Part shown: positions 17,939 through 26,871 of the stretch, one piece after another
Layout of the letters: each line of letters opens with the position of its first letter
How positions within the stretch are numbered: position 1 is the first letter of the stretch
Source: Pseudomonas sp. DTU12.3
Lineage (GTDB): Bacteria > Pseudomonadota > Gammaproteobacteria > Pseudomonadales > Pseudomonadaceae
Direction of reading: 5' to 3'
Assembly (NCBI RefSeq): GCF_004124275.1
Contig: NZ_CP027218.1
Location: forward strand, 3,909,501-3,973,500
Length of the DNA: 64,000 nucleotides
Notes under the pieces: model-generated
The model's database searches: none
Told to the model about the DNA's origin: nothing
What the model saw: the letters and a program-made list of their open reading frames with translations, nothing else
Translations under genes and position numbers: made by a program

Positions 17939-19420
17939 ATGCCCGCTTCTGCTCAGAAACAAGCCAGCGACAGTACGACCGAGACACTGTCCCTGCTCGA
18001 CCAGATCATTCTCGACGGCCGCATGGCCCACGATGACAGTCAGCAGGATTACGCCCGCGACATGCTCGCGGAATTCGCCACCCAGGTGCTTGACGAAGGC
18101 ATGGCCATCGACAAGGACACGGTGGCGATGATCAACGACCGCATCAGCCAGATCGACGAACTGATCAGCGCCCAGCTCAACGAAGTGCTGCACCATCCCG
18201 ACCTGCAGAAACTCGAAGCCTCGTGGCGTGGCCTGCACATGCTGGTGCAGAACACCGAAACCAGCACCCGGCTGAAACTGCGCCTGCTCAACGTCACACA
18301 AAAAGAGTTGCAGAACGACCTGGAAAAAGCCGTCGAATTCGACCAGAGCGCGCTGTTCAAGAAGATCTATGAAGAGGAATACGGCACCTTCGGTGGCCAT
18401 CCTTTCAGCTTGCTGGTCGGTGACTACACCTTCGGCCGTCACCCGCAGGACATTGGCCTGCTGGAAAAACTCTCGAACGTTGCCGCTGCCGCGCACGCAC
18501 CGTTCATTGCCGCCGCCAGCCCACGCCTGTTCGACATGAACAGCTTCACCGAACTGGCAGTGCCGCGTGATTTGTCGAAAGTCTTCGAGAGCCAGGAGCT
18601 GATCAAGTGGCGCTCGTTCCGCGAAAGCGAAGACTCGCGCTACGTCTCTCTGGTGCTGCCGCATTTCCTCCTGCGCCTGCCGTATGGCCCGGACACATCG
18701 CCGGTGGAAGGCATCAATTACGTCGAAGACGTCAACGGCACCGATCACAGCAAATACCTCTGGGGCAACGCCGCGTGGGCGCTGTCGCAACGCATCACCG
18801 AAGCGTTTGCCAAGTACGGCTGGTGCGCGGCGATTCGCGGTGCCGAAGGCGGAGGTGCGGTGGAAGGTTTGCCGGCGCATACCTTCCGTACCAGCTCTGG
18901 CGATCTGTCGTTGAAGTGCCCGACCGAAGTGGCGATCACCGACCGCCGCGAGAAGGAGCTCAACGACCTCGGTTTCATCGCCCTGTGCCACAAGAAGAAC
19001 AGCGACGTCGCGGTGTTCTTCGGCGGCCAGACCACCAACAAATCCAAGGTCTACAACACCAACGAGGCCAACGCTAACGCGCGGATCTCGGCGATGTTGC
19101 CGTACGTGCTCGCGGCATCGCGGTTCGCGCATTACCTGAAGGTGATCATGCGCGACAAGGTCGGTAGCTTCATGACCCGCGACAACGTGCAGACCTACCT
19201 CAATAACTGGATCGCCGATTACGTGCTGATCAACGACAACGCGCCGCAGGAAATCAAGGCGCAGTACCCGTTGCGCGAGGCACGCGTGGACGTCACCGAA
19301 GTGGCCGGCAAGCCGGGCGCCTATCGCGCGACGGTGTTTCTGCGGCCGCACTTCCAGCTTGAGGAACTGACGGCGTCGATCCGCCTGGTGGCGACGTTGC
19401 CGCCGCCGGTTGCTGCCTGA
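17939..19420 (+). CDS. tssC: T6SS contractile sheath large subunit TssC
   Basis: A 493-residue sheath protein. Conserved blocks are EASWRGLHMLVQNTETS, FDQSALFKKIYEEEYGTFGG, then GGHPFSLLVGDYTFGRHPQD, and the C-terminal sheath core with RFAHYLKVIMRDKVGSFM. Length and blocks match the family exactly. GAGGGAG precedes the ATG. An antisense open frame of about 500 codons covers it but is a composition artefact. Confidence 0.96.
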   Translation: MPASAQKQASDSTTETLSLLDQIILDGRMAHDDSQQDYARDMLAEFATQVLDEGMAIDKDTVAMINDRISQIDELISAQLNEVLHHPDLQKLEASWRGLHMLVQNTETSTRLKLRLLNVTQKELQNDLEKAVEFDQSALFKKIYEEEYGTFGGHPFSLLVGDYTFGRHPQDIGLLEKLSNVAAAAHAPFIAAASPRLFDMNSFTELAVPRDLSKVFESQELIKWRSFRESEDSRYVSLVLPHFLLRLPYGPDTSPVEGINYVEDVNGTDHSKYLWGNAAWALSQRITEAFAKYGWCAAIRGAEGGGAVEGLPAHTFRTSSGDLSLKCPTEVAITDRREKELNDLGFIALCHKKNSDVAVFFGGQTTNKSKVYNTNEANANARISAMLPYVLAASRFAHYLKVIMRDKVGSFMTRDNVQTYLNNWIADYVLINDNAPQEIKAQYPLREARVDVTEVAGKPGAYRATVFLRPHFQLEELTASIRLVATLPPPVAA

Positions 19421-19450
19421 CGAAAACAATTTTTTGCGCCAGTGAAGAAC

Positions 19451-19554
19451 CCTGTGGTGAGGGAGCTTGCTCCCGCTGGGTCGCGAACCGGCCCTTCCTT
19501 TAAAGGCATGGGCCTGCTGCGCAGTCCAGCGGGAGCAAGCTCCCTCGCCACAGG
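19451..19554. repeat. Intergenic inverted repeat between tssC and hcp (REP-like)
   Basis: Long arms CCTGTGGTGAGGGAGCTTGC..TCCCGCTGG and CCAGCGGGAGCAAGCTCCC..TCGCCACAGG enclose about 45 bases. Each arm is itself a small hairpin (GGGAGCTTGCTCCC). It is the third REP type in the window and the only repeat inside the T6SS operon. It could attenuate or stabilise the transcript before hcp. Confidence 0.75.
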
Positions 19555-19606
19555 TTCAATGTTCAGCCCATTTGCCTAATGTGATCTTCTTCAGGAGTTT
19601 CAAGCG

Positions 19607-20104
19607 ATGGATGCAATCATTCTCGACCTCGGCGGCGATATCAAAGGCGACAGCCTGCTCGAAGGTTTTGCGGACAAGATCGAAGTCATGTCCTACAGCC
19701 ACAACGTCGCCATGCAAGTCACCAACGACGTCAGCAACTCGGAGCGCACCTCCGGCAAACCGCACGTCGGCGAGTTCACCCTGACCAAATTCGTCGACAG
19801 CTCGACGCCGTCCCTCAACGAATACTGCTGCGCCGGCAAACCGATTCCCGAAGCCATCATCACCATCGGCCGCAACGCCGCCGAGGGCAGCGGGCAATTG
19901 ATGCCGTTTATCGTCTACACCCTGACCAACGTGGTGATTTCCAACGTCAGCGTCAGCGGCGGTACCGGCGGCAAACCGGTGGAAACCCTGTCGCTGAACT
20001 TCACCAAGATCAAATGGGAACTCACCGCACAGAAGGACGATGGCACCAAGGAAGGCACCGCCGCGTCGACCTGGGACATGGCCGCCAACAAGCTTGTCAG
20101 TTAA
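19607..20104 (+). CDS. hcp: T6SS tube protein Hcp
   Basis: A 165-residue protein that stacks as hexamers to form the inner tube and carries small effectors. N-terminal MDAIILDLGGDIKGDS and the core TSGKPHVGEFTLTKFVD are typical of Hcp (DUF796). The C-terminal KWELTAQKDDGTKEG loop is also conserved. AGGAG lies about 9 bases before the ATG. It sits after the intergenic hairpin, so its level may differ from the sheath genes. Confidence 0.95.
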   Translation: MDAIILDLGGDIKGDSLLEGFADKIEVMSYSHNVAMQVTNDVSNSERTSGKPHVGEFTLTKFVDSSTPSLNEYCCAGKPIPEAIITIGRNAAEGSGQLMPFIVYTLTNVVISNVSVSGGTGGKPVETLSLNFTKIKWELTAQKDDGTKEGTAASTWDMAANKLVS

Positions 20105-20119
20105 CCCGGCGTCGCGGCC

Positions 20120-20563
20120 ATGGCAGGCACCGGCATCCTCCCACCGTTGTTCGAACGCCTCGCTTCCAGCGAGGCGGACGGTGCGCGGGAGTTCGATCGG
20201 CAGGATCTGCTCGACTCGGTGCACGCCGAGCTCGGGCGCCTGTTCAATACCCGCCGTGGCCCACGCACGCTGACCCAGCCTCCCAGCGTGATCGACTACG
20301 GCATCGCCGACTGGAGCGCTCTGCAACAGCAGCGCAGCGATGACCGGCGGCGACTGGCGCGGGACATCCGCGAAGCCATCAACCACTTCGAACCGCGCCT
20401 GCGTCTGGGCGAAGTTCAGGTCAATCCCGTGCCCGAGCAACCGCAGCAGATGAGCATTCGCCTGATCGGCGAGTTGCGCAGCGGCCAGCAGCACTGGCCG
20501 GTAGCGTTTGTCATCGAGCCCGGCGGACAAGGACTGGAGGTGCGCCATGAGCGACTCGATTGA
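20120..20563 (+). CDS. tssE: T6SS baseplate wedge protein TssE (gp25-like)
   Basis: A 147-residue baseplate component related to phage T4 gp25. The gp25/lysozyme-like domain is seen in the segment RRGPRTLTQPPSVIDYGIAD followed by REAINHFEPRLRLGEVQVNP, the conserved helix-strand unit. It starts 15 bases after hcp. Its last 17 bases overlap the start of tssF. Confidence 0.92.
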   Translation: MAGTGILPPLFERLASSEADGAREFDRQDLLDSVHAELGRLFNTRRGPRTLTQPPSVIDYGIADWSALQQQRSDDRRRLARDIREAINHFEPRLRLGEVQVNPVPEQPQQMSIRLIGELRSGQQHWPVAFVIEPGGQGLEVRHERLD

Positions 20564-22340
20564 CCCGCAACTGCTCGACTATTACCAACGCGAACTGACC
20601 TGGCTACGGCACGCCGGCGGCCAGTTCGCCGAGCGTTATCCGAAAGTCGCGCGGCGCCTGGAACTGTCGCCCGGCGAATGCCCCGACCCGCATGTCGAGC
20701 GTTTGCTCGAAGGTTTTGCGCTGCTCGCCGCACGCCTGCAACGGCGCCTGGATGACGACTACGCCGAGTTCAGCGATGCCCTGCTCGAACAACTCTATCC
20801 GCTGGCGATGCGTCCGCTGCCGTCTTGCGCCATCGTCCAGTTCGAACCGGATCCGAGCAAAGGCAACCTCGACGAAGGCTATCCCCTGCCCCGCGACACG
20901 CCGTTGTTCGTCACCACTCACAAGGGTGAAAGCCTGCACTTTCGCACCTCTGCCGCCGTGTGCCTGTGGCCGGTTGCAGTGACCGAAGCGCTGTTGCTCG
21001 GCAGCGATGAAGCGCAGGCGTTGACCGGCGTGGCGCAATCACGTTCGGCATTGCGCCTGAGCCTGAGCTGCCTGGGTGAAAGCCAGTGGTCCGAGCTGGG
21101 CATTCAACAACTGCGCATTCATCTGGCCGCCTCGCCGGTGGTCAATGCCTGCCTGTATGACTTGCTCGGTGCGCATGCCGTGCAGGTGCTCGCGGGATCA
21201 CCCGGCAGCGTGCCGGCGACGGTGCCGGGTTTACCGAAAGTCGTCGGTTTCAGCGATGACGAAGTGCTGTTGCCCGATGAAGATGGCGTGCACCCGGGCA
21301 TGCGCCTGTTGGCCGAGTACTTTGCCTTCCCGGACAAATTCCATTTCTTCGACCTGCCGCTGAGCGGTGTCAGCAGCGACAGCCAGACCTTGTATCTGTA
21401 CATCGTTTTCGACCGTGCACCCACCAGCCGCGTGCATTTGCAGGCCAGTGATATCGCCCTCGGCTGTGCGCCGGTGATCAACCTGTTCCCGCGCACGTCG
21501 GAACCACTGCGCCCCGACGGCACGCGCAGCGAATACCGGCTGATCGCCGACAGCCACCGCGAAAACAGTGTCGAGATCCACAGCATTCGCAGCGTGCGCG
21601 CCAGTTCCAGCGCCGGCGTGCAACGGCTGCCGGCGTATTACGGCAGCCAGCACAGCGGCGGCGATCAGCAGCGTTACTGGCATGCGCGGCGCGTCAGCGG
21701 AATGACCCCGAACCGCCTCGGCAGCGATATCTTGCTCAGTGTGGTCGACACCCGCTTCGACCCACTGACCGATCTGCCCGATTACAGCCTCACCGCCGAA
21801 TTGCTCTGCACCAATCGTCATCTGGCGCAGAGTTTGCCCGCCGGCACCCCGCTGGGTTTCGAGCGTCCCGGGCCGGTGGCCTGGGCACGCCTGCGCAATC
21901 CGCCGAGCCCGCAAAGCCTGCCGCGACTGGACGGTGATTCGCGTTGGCGGCTGGTGTCGCAACTGACCCTCAATCACTTGTCGCTGGTCGAAGGCCCGCA
22001 GGCGCTGGACGCGCTGAAGGAGATTCTGCACCTGCACAACCTGCGCGATGAGGCCAGCGCAATCCGCCAGATCGAAGGCCTGCTGAGCCTCGGTTGCGAG
22101 CGGGTGATCGGTCATGTCGGCGCCGATGCCTGGCGTGGTTGGCGCAATGGTCTGGAGGTGCAACTGCAGCTCGATCCACAGCATTTTGTCGGCAGTAGCG
22201 CGGTGTTGTTTTCCGCCGTGCTGGCGCAGTTCTTCTCGGTGTACGCCACGGCCAATCGCTTTGTGCGCACGGTACTCATGCAGGCTGACAAGGAGGTCAA
22301 GGCATGGCAACCCCAAGCCGGCATGCCGCTGTCGCTCTGA
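20547..22340 (+). CDS. tssF: T6SS baseplate protein TssF
   Basis: A 597-residue baseplate wedge component. The N-terminus LLDYYQRELTWLRHAGGQFA, followed by ERYPKVARRLEL, is the family signature. The segment DDDYAEFSDALLEQLYP is also diagnostic. The start at 20547 is chosen over an upstream in-frame codon because GGAGG lies 5 bases before it and the protein then begins MSDSIDPQ as usual. It overlaps tssG by 37 bases. Confidence 0.95.
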   Translation: MSDSIDPQLLDYYQRELTWLRHAGGQFAERYPKVARRLELSPGECPDPHVERLLEGFALLAARLQRRLDDDYAEFSDALLEQLYPLAMRPLPSCAIVQFEPDPSKGNLDEGYPLPRDTPLFVTTHKGESLHFRTSAAVCLWPVAVTEALLLGSDEAQALTGVAQSRSALRLSLSCLGESQWSELGIQQLRIHLAASPVVNACLYDLLGAHAVQVLAGSPGSVPATVPGLPKVVGFSDDEVLLPDEDGVHPGMRLLAEYFAFPDKFHFFDLPLSGVSSDSQTLYLYIVFDRAPTSRVHLQASDIALGCAPVINLFPRTSEPLRPDGTRSEYRLIADSHRENSVEIHSIRSVRASSSAGVQRLPAYYGSQHSGGDQQRYWHARRVSGMTPNRLGSDILLSVVDTRFDPLTDLPDYSLTAELLCTNRHLAQSLPAGTPLGFERPGPVAWARLRNPPSPQSLPRLDGDSRWRLVSQLTLNHLSLVEGPQALDALKEILHLHNLRDEASAIRQIEGLLSLGCERVIGHVGADAWRGWRNGLEVQLQLDPQHFVGSSAVLFSAVLAQFFSVYATANRFVRTVLMQADKEVKAWQPQAGMPLSL

Positions 22341-23329
22341 CCCTGAGCCAGCGTCTGCGCCGTGATCCGCAGGCGTTTGAATTGTTGCAGGCGTTGCTGC
22401 TGCTGGAGCGCGAACAACCGCAAGCCGAATCCCTCGGCAGCGGCACAGCGCCCCAAGCGGAAGCGCTGAAACTGCGCGGGCCGTTGACGCCGATGTTTGC
22501 CGCCAGCCAGATCGAAGATCTGCGCGAAGAACCCGGTGAGCCGTTGACCATCGACACACCGGTCTTCGGTCTTGGCGGACCGGACGGCCCCCTGCCCTAT
22601 GCCTACCAGGAATGGCTGCAACAGCGGGCGCGGGCCAAGGATCATGCGCCGGCGGCGTTTCTGGATCTGTTCCAGCATCGCCTGCTCAGCCTGCTCTACA
22701 AGGTGATGCGCAAACACCGGATCGCCCTGGGTTTTGTCACGCCCGGTGCTTCGCCCGTGCAGGCACAACTGCGCGCACTGACCGGGTTACTACCGAAATC
22801 CTTGCAGGAACGCCAAGCCGTTCCCGATTGTGCAGTGCTGGCCTGTACCGCGCTGTTTGCCGATGGCCGACGTTCGCTGGCCGGGTTTGCGGCGATCGTT
22901 CGCGAGCAATTCGCCGTGCCGGTTGAGCTGAGTGCCTACGAAGGTGCGTGGCGCGAAATCCCGCTGGCCAGTCGCAGTTTGATCAAGGCTGGCGGACGCA
23001 ATCTGCAGCTCGGTCGCACCGCCGTGGCGGGGACTCGGGTCTGGGATGAACACGCCGGCATCCGCTTGACGCTGGGGCCGCTGCCCGCGACGCAAGCCGG
23101 GCGTTTTTTGCCGGACGGCGAAGCGCATCCGGCCCTGGCCAACCTCGCCGCGTTGTATTTCGGCCCGGACCTCGACGTCAGGCTGGTGTTGCTGGTGCGT
23201 GGCGCCGGGCCGATGAAGCTTGGGCGTCAGGCGCCAGCGCTACTCAGCTGGAATGGCGGTTTGCAACGTCAGGCCAGCCTTGCGGTGCAAACCATTGAAA
23301 CCCGTCTTCGTCAGCTGGAGATCACCTGA
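22304..23329 (+). CDS. tssG: T6SS baseplate protein TssG
   Basis: A 341-residue partner of TssF in the wedge. Recognisable blocks are the N-terminal RLRRDPQAFELLQALLLLE, then GLGGPDGPLPYAYQEWLQQR and FLDLFQHRLLSLLYKV. GGAGG lies 7 bases before the ATG, inside tssF. The stop is followed after one base by the tssH start. Confidence 0.94.
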   Translation: MATPSRHAAVALTLSQRLRRDPQAFELLQALLLLEREQPQAESLGSGTAPQAEALKLRGPLTPMFAASQIEDLREEPGEPLTIDTPVFGLGGPDGPLPYAYQEWLQQRARAKDHAPAAFLDLFQHRLLSLLYKVMRKHRIALGFVTPGASPVQAQLRALTGLLPKSLQERQAVPDCAVLACTALFADGRRSLAGFAAIVREQFAVPVELSAYEGAWREIPLASRSLIKAGGRNLQLGRTAVAGTRVWDEHAGIRLTLGPLPATQAGRFLPDGEAHPALANLAALYFGPDLDVRLVLLVRGAGPMKLGRQAPALLSWNGGLQRQASLAVQTIETRLRQLEIT

Positions 23330-23330
23330 A

Positions 23331-25871
23331 ATGGAACTGGCCAGCCTGATCGGACGCCTCAACCCGGACAATCGCCGGGCGCTCGAACGCGCGGCGCAAC
23401 GGTGTTTGCAACGCGGGCATCACTTTGTCGAGATTGAGCATTTGCTGCTGGAACTGCTCGACATCGAGGGCGGCGACCTGGCTTTTCTGCTGCCGCGTTT
23501 TGGTCTGGAACGTGATGCGCTGACGGCGGAAATCAACAAGGCACTGGACCTTTTCAAGGCTGGCAGTACCCGCACGCCAGCCTTGTCGGGGCATACGCTC
23601 GGGTTGCTGGAAGACGCGGTGGTGCAGGCCAGCGTGCTGGGCATCGACAGTATTCGTTCCGGGTTGCTGTTGCTGGCGTTGATTGATCGCGATGAGCGCC
23701 GCAGCCTGCTGCTCAACAGTGCGTCGTCGCTGCTGCGTATCCCCAAGGAAGCCCTGCGCGCCAACCTGTTGGAGTGGACGGAAAACTCGCGCGAACATGT
23801 CGGTGCGCGAAACGTATCCGCCGGTCATCCTGCGCCACGGCAAGACTCGGTGCTCGATCAATACACTCAGGATCTGACCGCCGACGCCCACGCCGGACGC
23901 ATCGACCCGATTGTCGGGCGCGACGGCGAGATCCGTCAGTGCATCGACATTCTGTTAAGGCGCCGGCAGAACAACCCGATTCTGGTCGGCGCTCCCGGGG
24001 TCGGTAAAACCGCCGTGGTCGAAGGCCTGGCCTTGCGCATCGCCGCCGGCGATGTGCCGCCGTCATTGCAAGACGTCAGCCTGCGCGTGCTCGACCTCGG
24101 TTTGTTGCAGGCTGGCGCCGGGGTCAAAGGCGAATTCGAGCAACGTTTGAAAGGCGTGATCGACGCGGTACGCAACGCCGACAAACCGATCATCCTGTTC
24201 ATCGACGAAGCCCACACGCTGATCGGCGCGGGCGGTGCCGAGGGTGGCAGTGATGCCGCCAACCTGCTGAAACCGGCGCTGGCCCGAGGTGAGTTGCGCA
24301 CCCTCGCCGCCACGACCTGGATGGAATATAAAAAATACTTCGAGAAAGACCCGGCCCTCGCCCGGCGTTTTCAACTGGTGCAGGTTGAAGAGCCGGACGA
24401 AATCACCGCCGTGGAAATGCTCCGTGGCGTCGCCGCCAAACTCGAGCAGCACCACGGCGTGCAGGTACTCGATGCGGCGATTCACGAAGCGGTAAAACTC
24501 TCGCACCGCTACATCTCCGGCCGCCAGTTACCGGACAAAGCCATCAGCGTTCTCGACACTGCCTGCGCCCGCGTCGCCCTCGGCCAGCACGACGTGCCGC
24601 CGCCACTGGAAAGCCTGCGCCACCGGCAGAACAGCCTGAAAGACGAAGTCGAACGCCTGCGCCGCGAACAGGCCACAGGCCTCGATCACCGTGAGCGCAT
24701 CACCCTGCTGGAAGATGAATCGAAAACCAATGTGCAAGCCATTCGTGAACTGGAAACCCGCTGGGGCGAGGAACGTGTGGCCGTGCGCGAACTGCTCGTG
24801 ACCCGCCGCGAATTACTCGATTTGAGTGAGCGCGCCGACAGCGACAAACCCGATGAGGCCACCGACAGCCGCATCGATCATCTGGCCGCCGAACTGCTGC
24901 GCCTTGAGGCCGGACTGGACGCGATTCGCCAGGACGATCCGCTGGTGCCGGAACAGGTCGACGCGAAAACCGTCGCCGCCGTTATCGCCGGCTGGACCGG
25001 CATTCCCGTGGGCAAGATGCTCGCCGACGAAGCCCACGCCGTGCGCACCCTTGGCACGCGGATGGGCCAGCGCGTCATGGGCCAGAGCACCGCGCTCAAC
25101 ACCATCGCCCAGCGCTTGCAAGCCTACCGCGCCGGCCTCACCGACCCGCAAAAACCGGTCGGGGTGTTCCTGCTGGTCGGCCCCACCGGCGTCGGCAAAA
25201 CCGAAACCGCCTATGCGCTGGCCGACGCCTTGTATGGCGGCGAGCGCAACCTGATCAGCATCAATCTTTCCGAGTACCAGGAAGCCCACACCGTCAGCCA
25301 GCTCAAAGGTGCGCCGCCCGGTTATGTCGGCTACGGCAGCGGCGGCGTGCTGACCGAAGCGGTACGGCGCAAACCCTATTCGGTGGTATTGCTCGATGAA
25401 ATCGAGAAAGCCCATCCGGATGTTCTCGAAGCGTTCTACAACGTTTTCGACAAAGGCTTGATGGAGGACGGCACCGGGCTGGTGGTGGATTTCAAGAACA
25501 CCGTAATGCTCGCCACCAGCAATGTCGGCGCGGAACTGTTGCTCGACACCCCGGTCGCGCAACTCGGCAGCGATGCCTTTAACGAAGCGCTGCACAAAGT
25601 CCTCCTGCAAGCGTTCCGCCCGGCGTTTCTGGCGCGCATGACCGTGGTCGCGTATCGGCCACTGGACGAGGCGACGCTGGAAGGCATCGTGTTGGCCAAG
25701 CTGGAGAAATTGCGTGGCCGCTACAAGGCGGCGACCGGCAAACAGTTCGAATTTGATTCAGGGATTGTTAAAGCGGTGCTCGCCAAGTGCAGCGCAGCGG
25801 GCGCGCGCGATGTCGAGAATGTGTTGATGACGCAGGTGACGGGGAAGTTGGCGGAGTGGGTGTTGGAGTAA
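23331..25871 (+). CDS. tssH: T6SS sheath-recycling ATPase TssH (ClpV)
   Basis: An 846-residue AAA+ ATPase that disassembles the contracted sheath. It has an N-terminal Clp_N repeat domain, a first AAA module with Walker A GAPGVGKT near residue 220 and Walker B IILFIDEAHT, a coiled-coil middle domain (about residues 425-525) and a second AAA module with GPTGVGKT near residue 617 and VVLLDEIEK. The start MELASLIGRLN at 23331 matches ClpV rather than ClpB. It is the last structural gene before the cargo slot. Confidence 0.96.
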   Translation: MELASLIGRLNPDNRRALERAAQRCLQRGHHFVEIEHLLLELLDIEGGDLAFLLPRFGLERDALTAEINKALDLFKAGSTRTPALSGHTLGLLEDAVVQASVLGIDSIRSGLLLLALIDRDERRSLLLNSASSLLRIPKEALRANLLEWTENSREHVGARNVSAGHPAPRQDSVLDQYTQDLTADAHAGRIDPIVGRDGEIRQCIDILLRRRQNNPILVGAPGVGKTAVVEGLALRIAAGDVPPSLQDVSLRVLDLGLLQAGAGVKGEFEQRLKGVIDAVRNADKPIILFIDEAHTLIGAGGAEGGSDAANLLKPALARGELRTLAATTWMEYKKYFEKDPALARRFQLVQVEEPDEITAVEMLRGVAAKLEQHHGVQVLDAAIHEAVKLSHRYISGRQLPDKAISVLDTACARVALGQHDVPPPLESLRHRQNSLKDEVERLRREQATGLDHRERITLLEDESKTNVQAIRELETRWGEERVAVRELLVTRRELLDLSERADSDKPDEATDSRIDHLAAELLRLEAGLDAIRQDDPLVPEQVDAKTVAAVIAGWTGIPVGKMLADEAHAVRTLGTRMGQRVMGQSTALNTIAQRLQAYRAGLTDPQKPVGVFLLVGPTGVGKTETAYALADALYGGERNLISINLSEYQEAHTVSQLKGAPPGYVGYGSGGVLTEAVRRKPYSVVLLDEIEKAHPDVLEAFYNVFDKGLMEDGTGLVVDFKNTVMLATSNVGAELLLDTPVAQLGSDAFNEALHKVLLQAFRPAFLARMTVVAYRPLDEATLEGIVLAKLEKLRGRYKAATGKQFEFDSGIVKAVLAKCSAAGARDVENVLMTQVTGKLAEWVLE

Positions 25872-25912
25872 ATGGGTAACTCAATTTACTAACATGTGAT
25901 CAAGGCATCGAA

Positions 25913-26812
25913 ATGACTACTTACGCAACGCTGTGCACAGCGGAAATGTCCAAGGCAGAAAGCGATAGAAACCATGTAGGAGGCGTGTGCAGAGTCAATA
26001 AGGACGATAAATACCTGGTCACCTTCCACAACAATGGTTACAGCACACCTGCCTCCCCGCCGATGATGGGCGAAACGGTTCTGCAACTCGATCCTGCACC
26101 ACGGATTCCTCCTGTCAGGGCTTCCGTCAAGAAAGACATGGAAATGCTGCACCAACACTCTGCCCAGCGGGAATATGCCTATTGGGAGCAAATGCACAAA
26201 GCCGTCTCTACCGGTCAGACAAGCTACGAGTTCGAAGCCATGCAACTGCATCGGGAAAGACTCCAATGCGGGCTGGATGACTATGCAAGGTGCGTAGCGA
26301 TCGTCAAGGCACGCCAACTGGCCAGTGTGGAGGAAAAGCGCAAGGCCGCGGCTAAAACCATGTCTGATCGATTTGACGCGAGCGCGCATGCCACGATGAT
26401 TTCGGCAAAAACCGAAGAAGAATATGTTGCCTTGCAGAAAAGATCTTTGACCTACCCCCATGAATACACCACACCACAGATCGCCAATACGATGGGCGGC
26501 CATGCGGAAGAAAACTTCATCCGGGCGTGGGCATCCCTGTGCACGCATATTCCTGAAAAAATAACCTTCATCGAACTGTTCATCACTCGCATGCCTTGCC
26601 CGGATGATTCATCCGGCTTCTGGATCGGGGCGAATCTTTATAAAGAAGGCTGCATGGGCAAACTCGCCAAGCTGATATCGCTGGCGGATGAGGCCATACA
26701 CTGGGAAATAACTTACACACAAACCTTGAATGGTCATGACCAGGCGTTTGCGCAGTCGCTTTCAAGATTCTTTCCGCCTGAGCGGGTGGTCTTTGCCGCA
26801 ATGGGCACCTGA
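25913..26812 (+). CDS. Candidate T6SS effector with a nucleoside/nucleic-acid deaminase fold
   Basis: A 299-residue protein without a signal peptide, between clpV and vgrG. The C-terminal 110 residues follow the order of the cytidine-deaminase-like fold: a helix with His197-Ala-Glu199 (GGHAEENFIRAW), a strand (TFIELFITRM), Pro228-Cys229, a 17-residue insert, Cys247 opening a helix (GCMGKLAKLISLADE), then strand, helix, strand. The H-A-E and the two cysteines would bind the catalytic zinc. The N-terminal 190 residues contain a charged helical stretch, perhaps for loading. G+C looks clearly lower than its neighbours. Reading it as an antibacterial deaminase toxin is inference; I know no named family that fits for certain. 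Confidence 0.6.
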   Translation: MTTYATLCTAEMSKAESDRNHVGGVCRVNKDDKYLVTFHNNGYSTPASPPMMGETVLQLDPAPRIPPVRASVKKDMEMLHQHSAQREYAYWEQMHKAVSTGQTSYEFEAMQLHRERLQCGLDDYARCVAIVKARQLASVEEKRKAAAKTMSDRFDASAHATMISAKTEEEYVALQKRSLTYPHEYTTPQIANTMGGHAEENFIRAWASLCTHIPEKITFIELFITRMPCPDDSSGFWIGANLYKEGCMGKLAKLISLADEAIHWEITYTQTLNGHDQAFAQSLSRFFPPERVVFAAMGT

Positions 26813-26871
26813 TCTCCCGCGAATGAAAGAAGATTTATGACCTGGCCTGTAAGCGACGAAGGTTGCCCCCG

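Noticed and set aside
17909..19429. Open frame of about 500 codons antisense to tssC
   Set aside because: It mirrors the complete tssC gene, has low-complexity His/Arg/Val composition and no ribosome site; long antisense frames are common in GC-rich Pseudomonas genes.
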